Source of the DNA: Paracoccaceae bacterium
GTDB lineage: Bacteria; Pseudomonadota; Alphaproteobacteria; Rhodobacterales; Rhodobacteraceae
Direction of reading: 5' to 3'
DNA length: 7,179 nt
Assembly (NCBI GenBank): GCA_007120685.1
Contig: SKNG01000028.1
Coordinates: forward strand, 1-7,179
Part shown: piece after piece, positions 1-7,179 of the stretch
Layout: each line of letters starts with the position of its first letter
Numbering within the stretch: the stretch's first letter is position 1
Notes under the pieces: generated by a model
Told to the model about the DNA's origin: nothing
The model's input: the letters and a program-made list of their open reading frames with translations, nothing else
The model's database searches: none
Position numbers and translations under genes: made by a program

Positions 1-560
1 CCTCGAGGCGGCGCTGGTGGCGCTGTGGGGCGAAGACCTGCCGATCCAGCGCTGCACCGTTCACAAGCACCGCAACCTGCTGGCCCACGCCCCGAAGCAT
101 ATGCACGAGGAGTTGGGGAACGATTATCGAGACATGATCTATGCCGGGACGGCCGCGGATGTCGAAAAGCAACGCAAGACTTTCCTGCGAAAGTGGCGGC
201 TGAAGTGTCGCGCTGTCGCCGACAGCCTCGAGGAAGCAGGCGACCGCCTCTTCGCCTTCACCCGCCTCGACCCCTCTCAATGGAAATCGGCCCGAACGAC
301 CAATGCCATAGAGCGCCTGAACGAGGAGTTTCGCCGCCGGATCAAAACCCAGACCGTGCTGCCTTGCGCGGAGCCCGTGCCAATGCTCCTCTGGGCCCTT
401 CTCGCCTCCGGTCAGATCCAGATGCGCAAGGTCGACGGCTGGGAAACCCTTTCTCAACCCATCGAGCCAATGACCCTTGACCTCGCCGCCTGAGAACCCG
501 AACCTTCACAGGCACGGAGCACGCCGCCAGGGAATCTCCACAGCTTTCGCGACACGACCC
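1..560 (+). mobile_element. IS256-family insertion sequence, right portion; right end estimated near 560
   Basis: The transposase ends at 493 and is followed by about 65 bases before the sequence loses IS character. The stretch at about 531-559, ending in CGCGACACGACC, resembles the terminal inverted repeats I associate with alphaproteobacterial IS256 elements, which usually lie a few tens of bases after the transposase stop. The left end is outside the window, so neither the inverted repeat nor the 8-9 bp target duplication can be checked. The boundary is an estimate, good to perhaps 10-15 bases. A small inverted repeat (CGACC 555-559, GGTCG 567-571) straddles the proposed end. Confidence 0.6.
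2..493 (+). CDS. IS256-family (Mutator-type) transposase, C-terminal part; 5' end outside the window
   Basis: The reading frame is open from base 2 to the TGA at 491-493, giving 163 residues that begin LEAALVALWGEDLPIQRC. In this family the second catalytic Asp lies just before such a GLEAAL segment, so the window probably starts a few codons after it. Visible family marks are the C-x2-H pair (Cys codon 53-55, His codon 62-64) in the RCTVHKHRNLL block, and the last DDE residue, the Glu at 311-313 in NAIERLNEEFRRR. The enzyme cuts and joins IS ends through a DDE (RNase H-fold) active site. The C-terminal half has no stop or frameshift, so the element may be intact, but the N-terminal half and left end are not visible. 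An internal ATG at 17 is not the true start. Family assignment is confident; the exact IS name is not recognised. Confidence 0.93.
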   Translation, partial: LEAALVALWGEDLPIQRCTVHKHRNLLAHAPKHMHEELGNDYRDMIYAGTAADVEKQRKTFLRKWRLKCRAVADSLEEAGDRLFAFTRLDPSQWKSARTTNAIERLNEEFRRRIKTQTVLPCAEPVPMLLWALLASGQIQMRKVDGWETLSQPIEPMTLDLAA

Positions 561-896
561 GTTTTCGGTCGCGCAGGCTGCTGGAACTGGGCGGATTCAC
601 ACCGCGAGACTGCCGTGTTCTGTCCCGCCGGCGTTGTTTTCCGCCGATTACGCCGTCCTGCGCGATCAGGCGCGGGCCTGTGCAGGACGATAGCCTGTAG
701 CCGCGTTTCGAAATCGTGGCGCGGCTGCGGGCATCCGGCTGTTCTCGCCTGATGAACAAGGACGACGAAAAGCGCGTCTCTGTGAGGCTGGCCAGGATCA
801 TGACCATGCTGTGCCTGCGCGCGGGGCCATACACGCAACCGGCTTCACCAGACCCTCAAGAAACGCAGTCAGATTGCCGCCCAACGGATCCGAGAG
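561..896. other. Unassigned segment between the IS end and the truncated deacetylase gene
   Basis: About 335 bases contain no gene I can recognise. Open frames exist on both strands (for example the minus-strand frames ending near 454 and 506), but their translations are rich in Arg, Ser and Pro with no domain-like pattern, as expected from chance frames in G+C-rich DNA. None encodes the C-terminus missing from the neighbouring deacetylase. The only part with protein-like character is a plus-strand stretch at about 701-826, listed separately. The segment is best read as debris of one or more insertions or deletions, or as a fragment of another mobile element whose family I do not recognise. 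Confidence 0.5.
701..826 (+). pseudogene. Possible remnant of a small unidentified gene
   Basis: After the TAG at 698-700 this plus-strand frame reads PRFEIVARLRASGC, then from the ATG at 752 MNKDDEKRVSVRLARIMTML. The mix of charged and hydrophobic residues looks helical and more protein-like than the other frames nearby. After about 826 the frame becomes Pro/Arg-rich and then runs antisense to the deacetylase gene, so any real coding part must end near there. No clear SD sequence precedes 752. It could be the broken N-terminus of a small accessory-region gene, or chance. I do not recognise a family and assign no function. Confidence 0.18.
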
Positions 897-1700
897 TTAC
901 CCCCCCTTCTGCACCAGAACCTGGGGCAGGCCAGTGGCGCCGTTGCCGGTGCCGCGCGGCAGGGCCAGGTTCAGGTTGTAGCCCAGCCCCGGGCCCTCGC
1001 CCCGTTCATGGGCATGGCCCCAGAAGAACGGATAGAAACGGGCCGGATCGGCGTGCAGCGAGACCGTCAGCACATCGGCGCGGTCGTAGAAGATGCCCTG
1101 CGTGCCGTTGCCGTGATGCACATCGACATCCAGGATCGCCGGCCGCCGGCCGTGGCGCAGCAGCCACTCGGCGGCGATGCCCGAATTGTTCAGAAAGCAG
1201 AAGCCCCCGGCCAGATCGCCAAAGGCGTGATGGCCCGGCGGGCGCGAGAGCGCATAGACCGCCCGATCGCCCGCCAGCACGGCACCCGCTGCACTCAGCG
1301 CGCTCTGCGCCGACCAATAGGCAGCCTCCCATGTGCCCGCCGATATGGGACAGGCGGTATCGGCCTGATGAAACCCCGCCTGCCCGACGGCCGAGCGCGG
1401 GTATGAGGCGGTGCGCCGGTCGGGGTGGATGTTGGGGATCACCTCGTCCGAGGCACCGGGCATCCGCGCCCAGCGGGTATGGATTGTGCGCAGGAAGGTC
1501 AGGTATTCCGGGCTGTGCAGCGCCGCGATCGGCCCCATGCCGTGATCGGCGGGCGGCTCGAACCGGCATCCCGCGGCCTCGGCCCCGGTGCGCAGGACGC
1601 GCACCCGGCGCGGTTGTTCGGGGTTTTGCAGGCGCGTGCCATTGGCCATGAAATGCTTGGGGTCGTGGTGCTCCTGGCGTGGATCAAGATAGGCTTTCAT
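897..1700 (-). pseudogene. Histone deacetylase-fold / acetylpolyamine amidohydrolase-like protein, C-terminally truncated
   Basis: The 267-residue product starts at an ATG (1698-1700) with SD sequence AAGGAG at 1710-1705, four bases upstream. It belongs to the zinc-dependent arginase/deacetylase superfamily and resembles acetylpolyamine amidohydrolases, cytoplasmic enzymes that remove acetyl groups from acetylated polyamines or similar amides. Visible marks are RPPGHHA at 153-159 (catalytic His157/His158), GGFCFLNNSGIAA at 165-177, and DVDVHHGNGTQG at 191-202 (zinc ligands Asp193 and His195). The family is usually about 340 residues. Here family-like sequence stops after YNLNLALPRGTGNGA (residue 255), followed by 12 unrelated residues and a stop. 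The second zinc-binding Asp (in a LGLDA-type motif) and the transition-state Tyr are therefore absent, and activity is unlikely. The gene is divergent from the ABC transporter operon. The family call is firm; the substrate is not known. Confidence 0.85.
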
Positions 1701-2116
1701 GGCTCTCCTTTCAGCGCCGGCAATTGGACGCGGTTGATATTGCGCAAGCCATGCCGCTTGCCGCAGCCGAACCGGAAGGGGGATGCGAAAAGCCAGGCCC
1801 GCAGATCACTCTGGCACAGACGATCCGCCACGAAAACGCCAGGCTGCATAACATCAGGCTATACAAGGCAGCAATCTGCCCTGTTGCGGCGCTGACGATC
1901 GTGTGGCAGCCTTTCGCTGTGAAAACCGCTGCCAGCAGCCGGTTGCCGGCAGGCCGCCGGATCGCACGGCGGGGCCCTGGACCTGCTGCGCGCGGCCATC
2001 GATCCGGACCGGGCGGAACCTTGTCAGGCAAGGCCCGGGGCACGGACCCGAAAACAGACCCGGCAATGCCAAGCCGGGCGCATCGCCCCTGCTTTGGGCC
2101 AACACGGAGAACGATC
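1701..2116. promoter_or_regulatory. Divergent intergenic region between the deacetylase and transporter genes
   Basis: This 416-base gap must hold the promoter of the transporter operon and that of the deacetylase gene. I found no convincing -35/-10 pair; the best -10-like hexamer is TATACA at 1860-1865, without a good -35. Possible operator-like palindromes are TTGCGCAA (1740-1747), ACGATCGT (1895-1902) and GGCAG-N4-CTGCC (1867-1880). Short stem-loops are GCCGG-TTG-CCGGC (1938-1950) and CCTTG-N5-CAAGG (2019-2033). In G+C-rich DNA many of these can arise by chance. The frame of the binding protein stays open back to 1679, but this upstream extension is not considered coding. Confidence 0.45.
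2059..2088 (+). promoter_or_regulatory. Overlapping stem-loops in the leader of the binding-protein gene
   Basis: CCCGGC (2059-2064) can pair with GCCGGG (2073-2078) around an 8-base loop. GGGCG (2076-2080) can pair with CGCCC (2084-2088) around a 3-base loop. The two stems share 2076-2078 and cannot form fully at the same time. They end about 18 bases before the SD sequence GGAG at 2106-2109. They may affect mRNA stability or translation, or may be chance pairing. Confidence 0.22.
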
Positions 2117-3667
2117 ATGAAACCACTTCTGCCCTCGCTCGCCCTGGCATTCGCCATGGCCGCCACCGCCCCGGCACTTGCCCAGCAATCCGGCGGCACC
2201 CTGAACATGGTGGTCCAGCCTGAACCGCCGGGGCTGGTGGTGGGCATCTGGCAAAACGCCCCCACCCAGATGGTTGCCGGCGATATCTTCGAATCCCTGC
2301 TGCGCTATGACACCGATCTGCAGCCCATGCCATCGCTGGCGCATGACTGGTCGATTTCGGAAGACGGGTTGACCTATACCTTCCACCTGCACGAGGGCGT
2401 CAAATGGCATGACGGCGAGGATTTCACCGCCCATGACGTGGTCTACAGCGTCGATGTGTTCCTGCGCGAGACGCATCCGCGGCTGCGCGCCTCGCTGGTG
2501 CATGTCGACAGCATCGAGGCTCCGGACGACCATACTGTCGTCTTCACCCTGAACCAGCCCTTCGGCCCCTTCATCGGCGTTTTCGAAGTCGGCACCATGC
2601 CGATCCTGCCCCGCCATATCTACGAGGGCACCGATTACGCCAACAACCCGATGAACGCCACGCCCATCGGCACCGGCCCCTTCCGCTTCAACGCATGGCG
2701 GCAGGGCAGCTACATCCATCTGGTCCGCAACGAGGATTACTACCTCGAAGGCCGCCCCTTCGTGGATGAGGTCTATTACCATGTGATCCCCGATGCCGCC
2801 TCGCGCGCCGTCGCCTTTGAGACGGGCGTCGTCGATGTGCTGCCTGGCGGCTCGGTCGAATATTTCGACATCGAGCGGATCATGGCGCTGCCCAACACCT
2901 GCATCACCGATGCCGGCTGGGAATATTTCGGCCCGCTGAGCTGGCTCTGGCTGAACAATCACGAAGGCCCGATGGCCGATGTGAACGCCCGCCGCGCGGT
3001 GATGCACGCGCTTGACCGCGAGTTCATGCGCGATGCGCTCTGGGCAGGGCGGGGCGAGGTGGCGACGAGCCCGCTTTCGTCCTCGACCCGCTTCTTCGAC
3101 GACGATCTGCCCTCCATCGCCTATGACCCCGACCTGGCGCGCGAATACCTCGAAGCCTCGGATTATGACGGTCAGACCCTGAACCTGCTGCCCCTGCCCT
3201 ATGGCGAAACCTGGCAGCGCGCGGCCGAGGTCACCCGTCAGAACCTGATGGACGTGGGCTTCAACGTGAACCTGGTCGCTACCGATGTTGCCGGCTGGAA
3301 CCAGCGTGTGTCGGACTGGGACTTCGACCTGGCCTTCACCTTCCTCTACCAGTACGGCGACCCGGCGCTGGGCGTGGCGCGGACCTATGTGGAAAGCAAC
3401 ATCGCCCAGGGGTCGCCCTGGAACAACGTCGCCGGCTATCGCAACCCGGAACTGGACGCGATGTGGGAAGCCTCGGCGGTCAGCCCCTCGGACGCGGAAC
3501 GCCAGGAGATCTATTCCGAGCTCCAGCGCCGCCTGATCGAGGATGTGCCGAACGCCTGGCTGCACGAACTGGGCTTTCCGACGATCTATCGCTGCAACAT
3601 CCATGATCTGGTGACCACGGGTATCGGCCTCAATGACGGCACCCGCGACGCCTGGATCGAACAGTAA
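2117..3667 (+). CDS. Periplasmic solute-binding protein of a peptide-type ABC transporter (SBP family 5)
   Basis: The 516-residue protein captures the ligand in the periplasm and delivers it to the permease pair encoded just downstream. The ATG at 2117 is chosen because GGAG (2106-2109) lies seven bases upstream and a classical Sec signal peptide follows at once: MKPLLP, a hydrophobic core, then APALA with likely cleavage between Ala22 and Gln23. No lipobox Cys is present, so the protein should be soluble. Family 5 marks include FESLLRYDTDLQP, LAHDW at 74-78, and GLTYTFHLHEGVKWHDG, ending with KWHDG at 96-100, then FTAHDVVYS. Length fits the family. Only two Cys are seen (262 and 493); they could form a disulfide, as known in OppA and DppA, but this is inference. 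The ligand cannot be read from the sequence: peptides are the default, and the divergent deacetylase hints at an acetylated amine or amide. Confidence 0.94.
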   Translation: MKPLLPSLALAFAMAATAPALAQQSGGTLNMVVQPEPPGLVVGIWQNAPTQMVAGDIFESLLRYDTDLQPMPSLAHDWSISEDGLTYTFHLHEGVKWHDGEDFTAHDVVYSVDVFLRETHPRLRASLVHVDSIEAPDDHTVVFTLNQPFGPFIGVFEVGTMPILPRHIYEGTDYANNPMNATPIGTGPFRFNAWRQGSYIHLVRNEDYYLEGRPFVDEVYYHVIPDAASRAVAFETGVVDVLPGGSVEYFDIERIMALPNTCITDAGWEYFGPLSWLWLNNHEGPMADVNARRAVMHALDREFMRDALWAGRGEVATSPLSSSTRFFDDDLPSIAYDPDLAREYLEASDYDGQTLNLLPLPYGETWQRAAEVTRQNLMDVGFNVNLVATDVAGWNQRVSDWDFDLAFTFLYQYGDPALGVARTYVESNIAQGSPWNNVAGYRNPELDAMWEASAVSPSDAERQEIYSELQRRLIEDVPNAWLHELGFPTIYRCNIHDLVTTGIGLNDGTRDAWIEQ

Positions 3668-3677
3668 GGCACGATCC

Positions 3678-3716
3678 GGCAGGCCCCCTGAGCGCTCCTG
3701 AGCGCCGGGGCCTGCC
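3678..3716 (+). repeat. Long inverted repeat (hairpin) between the binding-protein and permease genes
   Basis: The arms GGCAGGCCCC (3678-3687) and GGGGCCTGCC (3707-3716) are perfect 10-base complements. Inside them GCGCTC (3692-3697) faces GAGCGC (3700-3705), which would extend the structure into a two-tier hairpin; the tightest part must open to leave a loop. The interior also contains the direct repeat CTGAGCGC (3688-3695 and 3698-3705). It begins 11 bases after the stop codon and has no T-run after it, so it is not a standard intrinsic terminator. Its place fits an RNA-stabilising or attenuating hairpin that raises binding-protein expression over that of the permeases. Confidence 0.6.
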
Positions 3717-3749
3717 ACCCCTTCCCTTCCCGCGGATGTGACGCCGAAC

Positions 3750-4721
3750 ATGGCCCGGTTCATTCTTGCCAGACTGGTCAAGGCAGTGTTCATCCTGCTG
3801 GCCATCCTGGTGCTCAACTTCTCGCTGATCCACGCCGCACCCGGCGATCCGGCCTCGGTCATGGCCGGCGAGGCCGGGGCCACCGACGAGCAGTTCCTGG
3901 AAGACCTGCGCCGCCGCTTCGGGCTGGACCAGCCGTTTCATGTGCAGCTGTGGATCTACATCAAGGGCGCGGTGCAACTGGACCTGGGTTATTCCTACCG
4001 CCGCGGCATGCCGGTGGCCGACCTGATCTGGGACCGCCTGCCGGCAACCCTGCTGCTGACCGCCACCGCCTTCGTCATCTCCATCGTCTTCGGCGTCATC
4101 GCCGGTGTCGCCGCCGCCGCCCGGCAGGGCCGCTGGAGCGACAGCATCATCTCGGCCCTCGCGCTTCTATTCTATGCCACCCCGCTTTTCTGGGTGGCGC
4201 TGATGGCAGCACTTCTGTTCTCGGTCGTGCTGGGCTGGCTGCCCGGCTTCGGGTATGAGACGGTGGGCGCCAATTACACCGGCTTCGCGCGGGCGCTCGA
4301 TATCGGCCGGCATCTGGTGCTGCCCGCCACCACGCTGGGCCTCTTTTTCACCGCGATCTACGTCCGCATGACCCGCGCCTCGATGCTGGAGGTCTCGCGG
4401 CTGGATTTCGTCAAGACCGCCCGCGCCAAGGGCCTCAGCCCCGGCGTGATCCAGCGCCGCCATATCCTGCGCAACGCCCTTCTGCCGGTAATCACGCTGG
4501 CCGGGCTGCAGGCCGGGCAGATCGTCGGCGGCGCGGTGCTGACCGAGACGGTCTTTGCCTGGCCCGGCATCGGCCGGCTGATGTTCGAGGCGATCAGCCA
4601 GCGCGACTATAACGTGCTCTTGGGCGTCTTCTTCGTCTCGGCCGCCATGGTGCTCCTGTTCAACCTGATCACCGACATCGTCTATGTCATCGTCGACCCC
4701 CGCATCAGGATTACCGAATGA
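3750..4721 (+). CDS. Inner-membrane permease of a peptide-type ABC transporter (DppB/OppB-like)
   Basis: The 323-residue protein is one of the two channel subunits. It has the usual DppB plan: an N-terminal membrane helix (about residues 9-30, ILARLVKAVFILLAILVLNF), a periplasmic segment with APGDPA and LGLDQPF-type motifs, then membrane helices from about residue 99 onward. The EAA loop that contacts the ATPase lies at about 223-243 (TARAKGLSPGVIQRRHILRN). ETVFAWPGIGRL and the C-terminal DPRIR are typical of the family. The start is uncertain: ATG 3750 has only a poor SD-like GGA at 3734-3736, and an in-frame GTG at 3738 would add four residues (MTPN) but has no better site. Weak initiation may be meaningful after the hairpin upstream. 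The stop overlaps the next start in ATGA (4718-4721), implying translational coupling. Confidence 0.94.
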   Translation: MARFILARLVKAVFILLAILVLNFSLIHAAPGDPASVMAGEAGATDEQFLEDLRRRFGLDQPFHVQLWIYIKGAVQLDLGYSYRRGMPVADLIWDRLPATLLLTATAFVISIVFGVIAGVAAAARQGRWSDSIISALALLFYATPLFWVALMAALLFSVVLGWLPGFGYETVGANYTGFARALDIGRHLVLPATTLGLFFTAIYVRMTRASMLEVSRLDFVKTARAKGLSPGVIQRRHILRNALLPVITLAGLQAGQIVGGAVLTETVFAWPGIGRLMFEAISQRDYNVLLGVFFVSAAMVLLFNLITDIVYVIVDPRIRITE

Positions 4722-5568
4722 GCCGCTCGCCGCTTGCCCTTGCCTGGAGGCGCTTTGCCCAGAACCGCGGCGCGGTGGTCGGGCTGGCGATCCTCTTGGT
4801 GGTGGTGCTGGTCGCCGTGCTGGGGCCGACGCTGATGCCGCAAAGCCCCTGGCGCATGGTCGGCCGGCCCTTCCTGCCGCCGCTGACCGACGCCGCCCTG
4901 CCGCTGGGCACCGATGCCGTGGGCCGCGACGTGCTGACCGGGCTTGTCCACGGCGCGCGGGTATCGCTGCTGGTGGGGCTGGTCTCGACCCTTGTGGCGC
5001 TGTTGATCGGCGTGCCGGTCGGCGCGCTGGCGGGCTATTTCGGCGGCTGGGTCGATGACGCGCTGATGCGCTTTACCGAGTTCTTCCAGACCATCCCCAG
5101 CTTCGCGCTGGCCATCGTGCTGCTGGCGATTTTCCAGCCCTCGCTTTTCTGGATCATCCTGACCATCGCCATCGTCAGCTGGCCCCCGGTGGCGCGGCTG
5201 GTGCGCGGCGAGGTGCTGAGTCTGCGCACGCGCGAATATATCGAGGCCGCGATCCTGTCCGGCCAGACCAGCCTGCAGATCATCATCCGTCAGGTGCTGC
5301 CCAATGCGCTGCCGCCGATCATCGTGCTGGCCTCGCTGATGGTGGCCACGGCGATCCTCCTGGAAAGCTCGCTCTCCTTCCTCGGCCTCGGCGATCCGAA
5401 CGTGATGTCCTGGGGCTACATGATCGGCGCCGCGCGCACCGTGCTGCGCACCGCCTGGTGGCTGTCCTTCATCCCCGGCATCGCCATCCTGCTGACGGTG
5501 CTGGCGCTGAACCTGATCGGCGAGGGGCTGAACGACGCGCTGAACCCCCGCCTGCAGCGGAGGGAGGA

Positions 5569-5572
<4 letters not shown>
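4718..5572 (+). CDS. Inner-membrane permease of a peptide-type ABC transporter (DppC/OppC-like)
   Basis: The 284-residue protein pairs with the preceding permease to form the channel. It begins with a short cytoplasmic stretch (WRRFAQNRGA), as DppC proteins do, followed by the first membrane helix at about 20-38. The family motif LGTDAVGRDV lies at 63-72, before the membrane core that starts SLLVGLVSTLVALLIGVPVG. The EAA loop is at about 176-199 (EAAILSGQTSLQIIIRQVLPN), and the later SSLSFLGLGDP and WG motifs are typical of this subunit. The ATG at 4718 overlaps the previous stop by four bases and has AGGA at 4707-4710, seven bases upstream. Its own stop overlaps the ATPase start in the same ATGA fashion (5569-5572), so the three genes form one translationally coupled unit. 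No defects are seen. Confidence 0.95.

Positions 5573-7179
<1,607 letters not shown>

Noticed and set aside
716..1651. Long plus-strand frame of 311 codons
   Set aside because: Most of it is antisense to the deacetylase gene and its translation is Arg/Pro-rich. Only the short part before about 826 could be a remnant.
1812..1829. Sigma-54-like promoter (TGGCAC followed by ATCCGC)
   Set aside because: The -24 part matches, but the GC required at -12 with the correct spacing is absent (CC instead).
1679..2116. In-frame upstream extension of the binding protein by 146 codons
   Set aside because: It has no domain character. The ATG at 2117 has an SD sequence and begins a textbook signal peptide, which would be buried inside the protein if the extension were real.
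3678..3730. Intrinsic terminator after the binding-protein gene
   Set aside because: The stem is strong, but no T-run follows (ACCCCTTCCC), and the downstream genes clearly belong to the same transporter.
2024..3883. Minus-strand frame of 619 codons opposite the binding-protein gene
   Set aside because: It is antisense to a clearly coding family 5 binding protein. Long antisense frames are expected in G+C-rich genes, and no domain is seen.

Overview
The window is G+C-rich DNA whose codon use and protein style fit an alphaproteobacterium, most likely of the Rhodobacteraceae type (Paracoccus/Rhodobacter-like). That placement is an inference from the look of the proteins; the window has no marker gene. 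It joins a mobile-element scar on the left to an ordinary peptide-type ABC transporter operon on the right.

Layout. Bases 2-493 are the C-terminal third or so of an IS256-family (Mutator-type) DDE transposase. The right end of that insertion sequence probably lies near 560. About 335 bases of unrecognised sequence follow (561-896), looking like rearrangement debris and possibly holding a remnant of a small gene. On the minus strand, 897-1700 encodes a histone-deacetylase-fold protein of the acetylpolyamine amidohydrolase type. It has a good start, a strong Shine-Dalgarno (SD) sequence and an intact N-terminal catalytic half, but it lacks the C-terminal part that holds the last zinc ligand and the transition-state tyrosine. 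It is most likely a dead gene.

A 416-base divergent intergenic region (1701-2116) separates it from a plus-strand operon. The operon encodes a periplasmic solute-binding protein (family 5, 516 aa), a DppB-like permease (323 aa), a DppC-like permease (284 aa) and a fused double ATPase with two complete nucleotide-binding domains. The ATPase runs off the right edge after 537 codons, probably only slightly short of its end. The three membrane and ATPase genes are joined by 4-base ATGA stop/start overlaps. The binding-protein gene is set off from them by an 82-base spacer with a long perfect inverted repeat, a common way to make more binding protein than permease.

The parts form a complete Opp/Dpp-type importer: the binding protein captures a ligand in the periplasm, the two permeases form the channel and the fused ATPase drives it. 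The divergent deacetylase suggests that the natural ligand may be an N-acetylated or amide compound (acetylpolyamine-like) hydrolysed after uptake. This is inference from gene order only. If so, this strain has kept the importer and lost the hydrolase. I see no wholly novel system here. The most notable points are the truncated deacetylase, the unexplained junction segment beside the IS and the intra-operon hairpin.
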